NCBI GenBank assembly: GCA_019916065.1
Contig: CM034238.1
Location: 27,701,246 to 27,765,245, forward strand
Length of the DNA stretch: 64,000 bases
Direction of reading: 5' to 3'
DNA from: Vitellaria paradoxa
Lineage: Eukaryota; Streptophyta; Magnoliopsida; Ericales; Sapotaceae
Position numbers and translations under genes: made by a program. The notes beneath the pieces are model-generated. The model had not been told where the DNA came from and did not search any database. It saw only the letters and a program-made list of their open reading frames with translations. Positions within the stretch are counted from its first letter, which is position 1. Each line of letters opens with the position of its first letter. Below are positions 34,315-45,259 of the stretch, piece after piece.

Positions 34315-35114
34315 TGTTGGGGAAAATAAAATTAGGACACGTGACGTCTTGCCGAACATTTTCAAGTAATGACACATGGCCCAAGGTCGAACACTTTTGG
34401 GTTTTGACACGTGGCCCTATGCTGAACATTGTGATCCGAACATTGTAATTGGTGACACGTGGATGCACCAGATGCATCTAAGGGTTCTGGGACGTCATAA
34501 TCATGAGTATCGCATGCTGTCACGTGGCATGTGCCGAGCATATCAAAAGACTATTTGTTCGGCACTCAGTGTGACGACTAATGAACGTCAGGAGTGGGCA
34601 CCACAACATTAACACGGGCTTATAACCATAAATGCCTTATAGTAATAAATGAACTATATTTATTGCCACGGAGGAAACTAAGTCAGTTCATCTCCTTACA
34701 AATGGCAGACAGATGTGACAGATGGACAGTTCGAAAGCTGAATTCTGGCTACACAACCACATTTAGTCGCCCATACTAATATGAGAGGTAAGGACATTAA
34801 ATGAGAAATGAAAGCCATTTAAAGAAGACAGAGAGGAAGACGCCGGGGAGGCATGATTACAAATAAATTTCAGGTATTATTTTATTTATTTTTATTAAGC
34901 TATAAATACAACACCTGATCCAGCAATTTAGGTAAGCTGACTATTGCCAACTTGACACTCTGTGTTCTTTCTTTCTTTAAATTTATAAAAGCCACCTGCT
35001 GACTTAAGCATTGGATGGTTTTTCGATCGGGGTCCTCGACTTCTGGCCGTAACTTTTCTCTCCCTTGTGTTCGGCACGTCGACATGTATTATAATTTGAT
35101 TTTTGCTGTTGGCA
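34315..35114 (+). repeat. 3' LTR of the Tat element (800 bp)
   Basis: It starts TGTTGGGGAAAAT after the polypurine tract and ends GCTGTTGGCA. U3 carries a cluster of CACGTG motifs. A TATA box (TATAAATA, about 34901) marks the promoter. No target duplication can be tested, because the 5' LTR is absent. Confidence 0.75.
34336..34530 (+). promoter_or_regulatory. Array of G-box/ABRE-like CACGTG motifs in LTR U3
   Basis: CACGTG occurs at 34338, 34408, 34456 and 34521, with a one-base variant (CACATG) at 34373. Each is preceded by GA or T and followed by G, and three are in the form TGACACRTGGCC or TCACGTGGCA, the ABA-response-element core. GCCGAACA-like words alternate with them. bZIP or bHLH factors bind such sites; regulation of this LTR is inferred only. 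Confidence 0.6.
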
Positions 35115-35118
35115 CTTA

Positions 35119-35120
<2 letters not shown>

Positions 35121-35153
<33 letters not shown>
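35121..35153. repeat. (TA)n microsatellite
   Basis: Alternating TA begins just after the end of the Tat LTR. Confidence 0.9.
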
Positions 35154-35156
<3 letters not shown>

Positions 35157-35336
35157 ATTTTTGTAATTATTTCTTTTTGTAACTGATATGTTTAGTTGTC
35201 CGTGTTCTTTAGAAACTTTACAGAAAATGGTAACACTAAGGAGATGTATGATGAAAACTGGAATTGAGTTTTGATTTTCTTTTTTTTTTTCTCTATCAAT
35301 TTCTAAATGCTAAAATAGTGAGTTTCTGAATTTTTA

Positions 35337-35424
35337 GGTTTCATTTGGAGTACCAAATTTCACCAAAATCCACTAATTTTAACTAATTTTTTGTACTTTT
35401 TTTCAATTAAATTCAAACAGCACC
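35337..35424. mobile_element. Possible 88-bp PIF/Tourist-like MITE
   Basis: TTA at both sides (35334-35336, 35425-35427). Ends GGTTTCATTTGGA and (reverse complement) GGTGCTGTTTGAA match at 8 of 13 positions. Very short and with weak ends, so tentative. Confidence 0.35.
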
Positions 35425-36406
35425 TTAGACTTGATGGGTTGATTTCTTTTTTTTAAATTCTGTCTAAAGAATTTAAACAATTTAGTTTCATCTAAATTCC
35501 GGCTTTAAATTCGAGCAGCAAATTGTTTAAACTTCCAGCACAATGTTCGTTAAACAATGTGCCCCCTAGTGTTCCACCATTGTTTAGACTTTCTTTTCCG
35601 GGTAAACATTGTTTAAACTTTCATCTAAATTCCACCATTGTTTAGACTTTCTTTCATCTCCTCAACTCTTCTTTAAATTCCGGCTCCACCATTGTTTGCT
35701 ATATTGATTTCTAGAATGTAATCAATCCCACATCACAAATGTTTTTGTCCACAATTTCTACCATTTTTGGTCTTAATTCTGCTGCTTGCCTTTCTGATTA
35801 ATTTCATCATTTAATTTGCACATTATAAAGTAACGCTTCTATATATGACTGGTTAGTTTAAGTTACAGAGAGAGCCAATGGAGCATACTGTTGATCTTGT
35901 CCAATGGGGTAATAGACAGCTGTTGGCAGGTTTTTCTATTGTTATATTTGCAGAAGGTGACTAATTAGTCTGATCGACTTGCAAGATCTTTTGATAACTT
36001 AGAGGTGCATTTGCATTATACTTTAACATTCTGTTCGAAAACATTTTTCTATTAGAATTGATTTGATAAACGAAATTTGTGTTTGAAAGACATGTTTGAG
36101 TTTAAGGATTGAATTAAATTGAATTAATTTAAAAAAAATACCAAATTTGTTCATGCTAGTGAAAAGAGAAAATAGGATAAATATAATAAATGATGGTAAA
36201 TTTGTTTATTTACTTAGATAGTTTAAGAAAAAAAATGAATTATTATCAAATTATTTTATTTTTGATTAGATTTCAAATGGTATAGAGATCCCAAAATTTA
36301 AGTTATGAAATCAAGTCAAATCCAACTCATAAAATCTTATTTTGATTCCAAACATAAATTAAATCCAACTCAAAAATTCCCTACCTCAAATTGAGCTTCA
36401 AATTAA

Positions 36407-36552
36407 GGGGGCGTTCGGAGTAAAAAAAAAAACCAAAAAAATGAAAAGGTGAGATTAGTGTGATGTAAAAATGATAGGTGATAAAATTTGATCGGAGGAA
36501 TTTAAAAATTTTTAAAATTTTTTGAGTTTTTTTGGAATTCCAAACGAAACTC
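36407..36552. mobile_element. 146-bp PIF/Tourist-like MITE with TAA duplication
   Basis: Flanked by TAA (36404-36406, 36553-36555). Left end GGGGGCGTTCGGAGT pairs with the right end (reverse complement GAGTTTCGTTTGGAAT), after which both arms are A-rich on the same strand sense. The G-N5/6-GTTYGG pattern and TAA target fit PIF/Tourist. Confidence 0.55.
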
Positions 36553-36555
36553 TAA

Positions 36556-37567
36556 AAGTAATGTTTCTTTTTTTTTTTTTGTTTCTCCTATATTCTTCCT
36601 CCCTCCCTTTTCTTACAACACACACAGTAAGCTCTCTCTCTGTCTCTCTCAACTTATTTCTCTGTTTCTTTGTTTGGCCAACGTTCTCCCCAGCACTCGT
36701 AACCAACATTTGTGTGTGTACTCCAAAGCTTGACGAGGATTCAAATCCATGTGGCTACTAAAGGCTTGGATAGCGAGGAGGACTTTATCAACGTGGACAA
36801 TCCACCTCGGGCCACGGAATGCGCGCACACGCAGACATGCACGCGAACTGATATGTATATACATATATATATAGTTAGTTATATTACACAAGACCCCTAA
36901 AATTTACTATAATCACCAAATAACCACCAAAAAAGATTAAATTTCAAATTAAATATTTACTGCACGTAATCCAACTATAAAATAACATTATAGTGCCTGG
37001 ACAGAAATTTTGGTCATTACGGCACATGTTTCATCAATAACATGAAGTTTCTTGTCATTCCTCAATGATTTGCTTGCGCACACATTCTGGATGCAGCTAG
37101 AAATTAAATTCTTGTAAGGCTTCTTGGCCCTTTGTTATGAACTAGTCTTTGACATTGTCCACCCGATGGTGGAAATAAAGTTGGCATCTGTGAAAATTTT
37201 GGAACTAAAATGAATCAGTTTACATGTTAGAAAAGATGAGAGTTGCAAAATGCTTAAGAATCGTTCTAGATGAGAACCCTTGTCAACTACCCTTTGGCAT
37301 ATGTATTTTTAACTAGTCTTGTTTTGTACACTTTAGATTTTTGTTTTGAAAAAATTACTCTAAATCTTGTTTTTATTACACCAGGAGTTTGTCAGAATTT
37401 AATGTCAATTATATTTGGTTGTATCTCTGTTTGGTAACATTTGAAGAAGCCAATTTTTTTTTAAATTTTATCTGACTTTTTTTTTTAACCGAAATTTGAT
37501 TTTTTTGAATCTTTTAGGTATTTTATTCACATTCGTCAAATTTTTTTGTTGTAAATGCTTTCAAATA
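36556..37567. other. No gene confirmed; CT-rich then AT-rich sequence
   Basis: A pyrimidine-rich stretch with CTCTCTCTCTGTCTCTC near 36630 and an open stretch 36522-36761 could be a 5'UTR/first exon of an unknown gene, but nothing supports a protein family. The rest is AT-rich. Confidence 0.3.
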
Positions 37568-37740
37568 GGGGAACTGACGTACGAGGTAGAAAAAATTGAC
37601 TTTTTAACCGGGACACGGGTTCTATTTTGAATGTTGGTTCTATTTTAAAGTGTTTTATATTTTAAATTTTTTTATAGATGTAAATAGCATGCTATGGGGA
37701 ACTAACATATAGGGTAGAAAAAATCGACTTTTTCGGACAC
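37568..37740 (+). repeat. 128-bp-offset duplicated block next to the LINE tail
   Basis: GGGGAACTRACRTAYRRGGTAGAAAAAAT-type sequence occurs at 37568 and 37696. TTCTATTTTRAA also repeats between them. The LINE tail starts directly after the second copy. Confidence 0.5.
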
Positions 37741-40700
37741 ACATACGTTCATTTTTTTTTTTTTTTTTTGACAACAAAAACATAATAAGTTATTATTATC
37801 GACAACAATTCGTTATTTAATTGATACATACTTTGCTTTCTCATGAGCATCCCTAACCATATCCCTATAAACTTTTCTAATACAACAATTACAATAGCTC
37901 ATTGGCAAGACATGTAATTCTTGAATAATACTTTTGATCTTTTAATCATTCTTTTCACTATTCTTAAGATATTTAACCACAAAAAGACTATCCGTTAATA
38001 TTACAGTCATCCCAGGTTTCAAATATTTGATTGACTTCACTGCCTTTGTACACACTAGTGCTTCTGCCATTATTGCTGATGAAGCATTAATTTTTTCAGC
38101 TTTTGACAACACTTGAGTCCCTTCCTTGTCCTTGATGTCACATGCTTTCATTGTCAGTCTAGTTCTTGGCCTCCATGCTCCATCAATAACCATCTCAATT
38201 TCATATAGACTTGATTTTACTCGTCCATTCTTAAATGTAAATTCTTATGACACACTGCACAATCATAATCAAGAGAAGGAAAATTTTTTGCCAACGTAAT
38301 ACTATATCTTGGATCCCTGTCCTTTCCATTAGAAACTTTATCATTCCTCACTATCTATAAAGCCCACAATATGGCACATATATCCATAACTTTCTTGTTG
38401 TCTTCTTTATTCTCCCAAATTCTCCTAATCAACTCTTCCATATTCATTAGATTAGTTTCTGTAAGTTCTGCCCATAATATGCTCTTCCAGCCCCATGAAC
38501 TTGAAGCTATATCTTTAACAAGCACGAGATCTTTATTTGCACAATATTTGGCCTTGAAAAATTTAGCTTATAATGACTCTAGTTCTTTTAAAATTTTCCA
38601 AGTAACTTTAGCTAACAAAGCTTGATTAAAATGATGGCTCTCAAGTCCCTAAATCCCAGTCCTCCTTCACTTATAAGATTACACCTCCCTTCCCAACTCT
38701 TCCAATGTCGATCCCTGTTATTCTTTATTTTCCACAAAAAAGACACCATCTTCATTTAACACTATCAATAACTTTTTTAGGTACCTAAAAACTGATATAA
38801 CATAAATAGGTATAGCTGATAATCAATGCTTGATTAAAACCACCCTTCCTCCAAACGATAACAAAGGTTTCTTCCATCTTTGAATCTTAGCCACTATCTT
38901 ATTCTCTAGACCTTGAAATAAAACAGACTTAGGTAATGAAAAATATGCAAGTGTCCCCAATACTTACTAGGTTTACTCATAATTTTAATATCCAACACCT
39001 GCTATAAAAATATTTGATCTTCTTCCTTAAATGTTGATGACACAATAACCTCTGACTTCTCAAATTAACTGTCCCTCTCGCCTGATGACAGTATGCATCT
39101 AAAATCTACTTCAAGCAAATAACAAAAGGCCTATTAAACTCTTGGAAAATAAAACAATCATCTGCAAAAAAACAAATGCGATATCTTTGGAGCCCCTCAA
39201 AAAATAGAAATCCCTTTACACACATTGTTTCTACTAAACTATTCCATAGAAACTGATAAAGTTTTAGCACAGAACAAAAATACATACAGAGATAGAGTAT
39301 ATCACCTTGTTTTAGTTTACAATATGGCTTAAAAAATTTTGATCTCCATCCATTCACCCAAACAACATAAGAAATTGAAGATTTACAAGCATAAATCCAT
39401 CTTATCCATTTTTGACAAAATCCCATTTTTTCCATAACTTTTACCACAAAATCCCACCTAATTTATAATAAGCTTTATTCATATCTACTTTCAATGCAAA
39501 TAATTTTTTTCCTTTCTTCTGGCCACGAATATGATGAAGAATTTTTTGAGCTATTAAAATATTATTTGAGATTGACATTCAAGGAATAAAAGCATTTGGA
39601 TAAGAAGAAATAAGAGTAGGTAACAACACCCTCAGTCTATTCCCCATAACTTCTGCAATAATTTTATAGATCACATTACATAAACTGATTAACAGACACA
39701 AGGTGATTAATTTTAGGCACAAGAACAATTAAAGTGCGATTAGCCTCTTTCAACATTCATCCTGAACCAAAAGATGAACAAATAGATAAAATAACATGCT
39801 TACCCGCTTATGTCCAATATTCTTCAAAAAAAACTCTGGATACCCATCTGGCCTCGAAGCTTTATTCCTTCCCATCTGAAACATCGCTTCCTCAATTTCT
39901 TCATCTAGCAATGACTTGTCAATCCATTCCTTCTGTTCATCATTTAGCATCCTGGAAATAGATAATACAACATTGTTAGGGTAATCAAAGTTGCTCTCTT
40001 CAATTCCAACATTTATCTTTTTGCAATGACTCATGACAGAAGTTTGAACTACTTCTTGATCCCAAGACAATGCATTAATCATAATCCCATTAATAGAATT
40101 CTTAGCTTTTCTATAAGCTGCTACCAAATGAAAAAATCTCGTATTCAAATCCCTTTTTTTAACTAATTCTGCTTAGTTCTTTGTACCTAATAACTTTCCC
40201 GAACAATCATCAAGTCCTCCAATTTACTTGATTCAGACATCCAAACTTTTAAAGTCTAATCTCTCCATTACTTTCTTCAACTTCCTTCCATTTCTCTGCT
40301 ACCATCACCTTTTGCTCACTTCTAAATTGCTTCAACTTTTTCAGGGTGGCCTTATTCCATTTCTTTAAATGGTTTAACAATATTATCTGTCTTTGCATCA
40401 CGCCAAATAAAGGTGAACCCCTAACACTCAAATCCCATACTTCTTCTGTTATTTTTTCTGTTTCCTCCTTCATCATCCAACATGATTCAAACCTACGAAT
40501 CCCCCCCATCCATTTCCTTACCTCATTCGTACTAAGCAAAACTGGACAGCAATCTGAACAATACATAGGCAAATTGAAAACCACTGCATTTGGATGCATC
40601 TTCATCCATTCCTGAGTACAAAATACCCAATCTAAATTTTCCGTGCCTAAATCCCTTTCGATCCTCTTGTTTAACCATGTAAATTTAGAACTTATAGTTT

Positions 40701-40854
40701 GCATCTCCAACAGATAATTATCATCAATAAAATTCTTAAAATCTCTACTCCCTTCGAGTCTTACTTTTCCCCATTTCATCTTATCTTCTAAAGTTAACAC
40801 TTGATTAAAATCACCAAGACTCACTAATGGCTCTTGCAACATTTTAAAACAATT

Positions 40855-41290
40855 CGTTTATTCCACTCACGTATCACTTCTTTTAGTAGTTACATTTTAA
40901 AACAATTTGTTTATTCCACCCACATATCACTTCTTTTAGTAGTTATAGGATTCCCATATACCAGTCACTTCTTTTAGTAGTTACAGGATTGCCATACACT
41001 GAGCGAGGCCTATAGCTCAGTGGTTAAGAGCTTCTTCTGCCCGCTCATGACTCGAGTTCGAGTCTTCCCCCTCCCCTCTTAAAAAAATAAAAAAAAAAAC
41101 TTTACCTTTCAAAAAAAAAAAAAAAAAGAAAGGATTGCCATATACCAAACATACATTCCAAGCATTATTACATTCATCCACAATGTATAATAGTATAAGT
41201 AGTTGTAGGATTGCCATATACCAAACATAGATTTCAAGCATTACTACATTCATCCAGGACGTATAATGGTATAACTTTTCACTTCTTTAA
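40855..41290 (-). repeat. Short tandem duplications in the LINE endonuclease region
   Basis: The words CACTTCTTTTAGTAGTTA (three times, 40867-40981) and GGATTGCCATATACCAAACATA with the following ATTACATTCATCC block (twice, 41131-41255) repeat in direct orientation. Both correspond to adjacent stretches of the same endonuclease coding region, read on the minus strand as VYGNP and TTKRSDTWVEQ. Confidence 0.7.
41000..41129 (+). mobile_element. tRNA-derived SINE with 15-bp target duplication
   Basis: A tRNA-like head carries a pol III box A (TAGCTCAGTGG, 41013-41023) and a box B (GAGTTCGAGTC, 41054-41064) about 30 bases apart. A-rich sequence and a 17-A tail follow. The 15-base duplication AGGATTGCCATAYAC flanks it (40985-40999 and 41130-41144; one C/T difference). 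It is inserted in the LINE endonuclease region, opposite strand. Confidence 0.85.
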
Positions 41291-41530
41291 ATAAGTTTTA
41301 CATTACAAACTTCATCCCAGACAACCTAAAGACCCCCACTCCTACCAACATTTATGCCACAGCAAAATTTGAAACCCAAAACAACCCCTAACCCTTGTAA
41401 CTTATCTAATTTAGATTTGGTTTCCATAACAAAAAGAAGATTAGGTTCATGACTACTGACCAAGTTTTTTAAATACTAAACTGTAGAGTTTTTGCCTAAC
41501 CCTCTACAGTTCCAGCTCAAAGTCCTCACG

Positions 41531-42400
41531 ACTGACGAGGAGGTTGTTTAGGGCCAATCTCCTTGAAACCCTCAGAATCACCATTCCTTTCTACCTCCTC
41601 TTCCACCACCCCCAATGGTGATACGAAACTCTCACAACCCTTCCTATATTGCTATAATTATCCATTTCCTTGCCTTCCTCCAAATCATGACCTGACTCAT
41701 TCCCTATTTTCCTTGATCTTATCATCCTGAATTAGAGGATAGAACCAATCTCCGCATTTGACCAGTAAAAGAATCATCATAACTGCAAACGGCCTTTTTC
41801 CTTCCCAACCTACTCAATTTATTACTATCACTATCAGCCTCGTAATTAAGCAAACCATTGTCTACATTCATCTCTTCATTATTTACTATTCTTCTTTTAT
41901 AAATATTTTCTTTGTCAATTAATGTGATGTCTCTTCTATTTTCTTTTTGCCCTTTACAGGAGCTTAGCTACTTTTTAGGAGGTCATTCATCCTAATACTA
42001 CTCTTACTCAAACACGCTTAATCCTCTCTCATATCTTTAAAACGTGTTGTACTTTATAGATGTCGAATATTACATATAAGTCACTTTTTTCCTCTACCCA
42101 AGCGATATAAGACAAAAGGTATTATTTCTCTACTTCACCTCTTACTTCATTCTCTCGTAGACAGAGTTCTTCATGGGAAGGCTCCTCACAATACCTAGCA
42201 ATTCTTCTCATCTTCCCATTGTTGTCTACTACACTTTGACTTGAAAGTGAGGAACTATTTGAGTCCGACCTTTCTGATTCCTGTAGCTTTCCTGTTCTTT
42301 CCCATTCTTCCGTTGATCCTCAACAACAGAATTATTTAATGATTCCCTCCTCTTTCACACCTAGGTTCTTCTTATTTCCCTCCTATTTCTGATCCACTCC
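41531..42400 (-). pseudogene. Possible LINE ORF1 remnant
   Basis: The minus strand upstream of ORF2 holds broken coding-like sequence (for example GRKKAVCSYDD..TGQMRR near 41810-41760), as expected for the end of plant L1 ORF1, where a CCHC protein precedes ORF2. No zinc knuckle was recognised, so the call rests mainly on position. Confidence 0.3.
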
Positions 42401-42589
42401 TATTATGTTGTTTCCCTGATGAAAATAGCACTGACTCGAACTGCTCTTCTTCTTTCATTTCCCTCATTTTCTGTTGTTTTAATATCTGTATGGTATTTTA
42501 TTTCTTGCTGCTTCTCACTTGTATTCACTTGCTCCTCATTTGCATTATTCTCTTTTTCTTTTTCAGTATTTACTTGTTCCTTTTGCCTA

Positions 42590-43060
42590 GTAGGTTCTAT
42601 TTTGAAGTATTTATTATTATTATTATTATTTTTTATGAATGCGAATAGTATGCTGAAAGTTACTAAAAGTAAAAAAAAAAAATAAAATTTTGGTGAAAAA
42701 TCATATAAAATAAAAAAGTAAAAAAAAAAAAAAAAACTGGCTTCTTATTAAAAGTTACTATAAGCAAAAAAAAAAAAAAAAAAAAATTAAATTTCAATGA
42801 AAAAATCAGATAAAATGAAAAGCCCCCACAGGGGGCTGTCTTCTACCAATCAAATGCCTTGGAAAAGTTGCTTTTGGCTGATATATAACTGAATCATGTC
42901 TTGCAGGAGGATTATCTTCCATTTCAAGTAGTTTTAAGCATTTTCACGTGAATTGAAATAATAAGAGAACAACACTTCATTCCACTTCTAAACCTTCGAT
43001 TTAATCATTGGAAGATAAAGTTTGAAGCTGTTGTGGAATGAATCATGGTACAAACTATAA
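42590..43060. other. Low-complexity A-rich DNA, then unrecognised sequence up to element C
   Basis: Two direct copies of an A-rich block (AAAGTTACTAWAAG.. near 42655 and 42750) contain long A runs. On the reverse strand GTAACTTTTAATAAGAAGCC resembles GTAACATTTGAAGAAGCC at 37435, so related repeats flank the LINE. A small perfect hairpin (AGCCCCCACAGGGGGCT) lies at about 42822-42838. No gene recognised. Confidence 0.35.
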
Positions 43061-43066
43061 AGGTAA

Positions 43067-43921
43067 TGAAATTTCGCAATATGCTGATGGAGATCTCAAA
43101 CAATCAATCACACACAAACAAAAGATTGTAGAAGGCAATATACAAGAAACGAGGAAACCCACAAAGGGAAACCTTAAACAAAAACTTTCACTAAACAAAC
43201 GTTGGTTACAAACTTAACCCCTTGATAGATCAACTCCTTGACTCGATACTCTTGTTAATGTTTGCTTGACTCCTCAATTCACCAACTCCTTTAGTGAAAG
43301 CCCTTCGACTCCTTAAAGGCATGATACTACCTTCTCAGTAGCTTTGCTGAATCCACAGCGTACTGAATCCTCAACATCCACAAACCTCAAACCTGAACTC
43401 CTTCGGATTGAACACAAAACATGTTGGCTAAGTGATGAAGAGAATAATTAAACTTTCAAGCTTCCAATCACATGTGTATTCTCTCTATATTTGTGTGTCA
43501 CCTTTTCCAGAAGACGCTAGGAGATATATATAGATAAACTTAGGCGGCTGGGGCTCGAAGCAGACAAAACGAGCTGGGAAAGCCTACCTTGTGGGAAGGG
43601 CGTACCCGCGGGCTTCCCGCGGCCTTCAAGCACTCTTCCTGCGGTCTTCCTATGACTCAGAGTGGCCATCTCGCATAGCTTGTTCTCCAATTTTAGGTCT
43701 AGGTATTTTCCAGTGGCAAAGTGCAATCTTCCTGCGTTACTCAATTCCGAACCTTGTTTGGACTCTTCAGGATTTCCAGCAGTTATGGAAACTTAATTTT
43801 CTGAGGCATTTTCAAATTCTAATCGACTTAGGACTCTAGTGTCTTAGCCTATACTAAGTCTAAAATACAAACAATTCTATTTGATCATGGATTTGCCAAT
43901 TTACAAGTTTTAGCCTTAACA
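43067..43921 (-). repeat. 3' LTR of element C
   Basis: On the plus strand it runs from TGAAATTTCGC to CCTTAACA. It is bordered on the inner side by the polypurine tract and on the outer side by GGTAA. Confidence 0.95.
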
Positions 43922-43935
43922 ATCTCCCTTTTTGG
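43922..43935 (-). other. Polypurine tract of element C
   Basis: On the minus strand AAAAAGGGAGAT directly precedes the LTR start TGTTAAGG. Confidence 0.75.
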
Positions 43936-44205
43936 CAATTCCATGTCAAAACTCAAAAATTAAATTACAAGAAAGTTCAATTCCTAGATTAAGGCCTCAG
44001 TAAATTCAGTATCCACCAATCATGTTCCAACTTTCATCCATCAACTTGTTCTGATGTGTGATCCATCAATTACGTTCCAATCTTTATCTGGTTTTATTGT
44101 ACACTTAAACAAACTGATCACGGTATCATGTGGCAACAAATAATAATTAAAAAAAATTATGGAACATGGCACAATTAAAAAACATTATGGAACATGGCTC
44201 AAAAT

Positions 44206-44335
44206 ATTCTCCCCATTAATTATCAAAAAATATTCTCCCTCTTAATTATCACAAAAAGTTAATTGTTCTCCCCCTTAATTAACTAACTTCTTTTCAAACA
44301 TTCTCCCCCTTAACTATATATCTCCCCCTTTTTGA
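44206..44335 (-). repeat. Array of polypurine-tract-like motifs upstream of the 3' LTR
   Basis: On the minus strand five purine blocks of the type TTAA-GGGGGAGAA or AAAAAGGGGGAGAT occur at about 44335-44321, 44314-44301, 44278-44265, 44244-44231 and 44218-44206. The one at 44335 resembles the true polypurine tract and its flank (ATGTCAAAAAGGGGGAGAT versus GCCAAAAAGGGAGAT). Confidence 0.7.
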
Positions 44336-45259
44336 CATGAATTAACAAACATGAAGGTACAAAGGGTAATCTTGATCAAATCATTCCAAGTTCTATTTTC
44401 CCAAACACAAAACTAAACATAGTTCCAAAATTTTGACCATACATAAATAGTAATAAATAAAAATTTCAAGAATAACCCTACTATTTATGTCATGAGTTGT
44501 TCACACATGCCATACCAATGGTCAAATGCCTATGCAGTGTGTGAAATGAAGTTTAAGTGTAACATGATTAATACTCTTCACATACTCGCATGAATTTTAA
44601 AATTGCTCCTTTGGACTTTAAATTGAATTGAGTAAGATATGCAGTGTTCGCTCTTCGACTAAATTCTACTCAATTTATTGTTTTCAACTAAACACCAAGG
44701 AACAGTCACATTTTTCTTTTTCTTTTCCTCCTTTTTCTTTTTATTTGTTCTTGGCAGCTTTCACACACTTTATGGGTAGGTAGCCTTCTTCTTGTATCGT
44801 CAAACCCAGATGGTGGTTATTTTGATAACCCGCGCATCAACAGGCTAGCTTTCACTCTATCCCATATGGTAGCCCTTTCCAAGTGATTTTTTATGTAAGC
44901 TCAATAGCAACCAATAGTCCAAAAAGGATAATTTATTAAAACAATTGAGTAGTGGAAAAGATTTCTCACGATGTACTAAACTTCATGCAGTTACAATTGG
45001 CACACCACTACCATGACAAGTAACAACAAAACATAAGATTCAGGTTCATCAAGTAATTTAAATTTATGACCACTGTGTAGATCGACAATTTTTTGTGTAT
45101 GAAGTAATAGACCATACAAGAATATCAAACAGAATAAAATTGCGCCAAAAAATTTTTTTTCTATCTTAAAAAATAAAAAGTATCTAATCTACATGAATTC
45201 ATAGAACTAGGTAAAAATAAAGCAATGGAGCAAAGTCTAGTTCATAAAAAAATTTGCCT

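Larger units (their letters stand above)
28128..35114 (+). mobile_element. Ty3/Gypsy Tat-lineage element, 3' half
   Basis: From the gap rightwards: integrase core and carboxy-terminal domain (28128-30118, interrupted by a solo LTR at 28642-29915), a spacer with a hairpin array (30223-30520), an antisense extra ORF (33793-31223), a polypurine tract ending at 34314 and an 800-bp 3' LTR (34315-35114). An extra ORF on the opposite strand between pol and the 3' LTR is known from some Tat-lineage elements such as Grande. The integrase sequence also fits that group. The 5' half (LTR, gag, PR, RT) is missing at the gap. Confidence 0.75.
37942..41530 (-). pseudogene. LINE ORF2: AP-endonuclease, reverse transcriptase, zf-RVT, RNase H
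   Basis: Minus strand. The start region reads RTLSWNCRGLG and later METKSKLDKLQGLG, the L1 endonuclease amino terminus (41530-41300); the start codon appears as GTG. After the SINE and duplications, 40842-40249 reads VSLGDFNQVL, FTWLNKRI and YCSDCCPVLL; the conserved SDH motif has become SDC. The stretch 40148-39750 has NTRFFHLVAAYRKAKNSI, the linker before RT. The stretch 39447-39106 has MGFCQKWIRWIYAC, KLKQGDILYL and the catalytic FADD. The stretch 38193-37942 has IDGAW, MAEAL and LTDSL, the D-E-D residues of RNase H. Stops and frameshifts separate the blocks. Confidence 0.85.
37752..42400 (-). mobile_element. L1-type LINE, minus strand, degenerate
   Basis: In minus-strand order: possible ORF1 remnant (42400-41531), ORF2 with endonuclease, RT, zinc-binding region and RNase H (41530-37942), a 3'UTR, and a poly(A) tail seen as an 18-T run at 37752-37769. 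The 5' boundary near 42400 is uncertain. A SINE and short tandem duplications interrupt the endonuclease. Target duplications were not identified. Confidence 0.8.

Noticed and set aside
41000..41075. Possible tRNA gene (box A and box B present)
   Set aside because: No complete cloverleaf is apparent, and an A-tail with a 15-bp target duplication shows a SINE instead.
44000..45250. Hidden pol or captured gene in the interior of element C
   Set aside because: No integrase, RT or RNase H motif was found in any frame; the sequence is AT-rich and non-coding.
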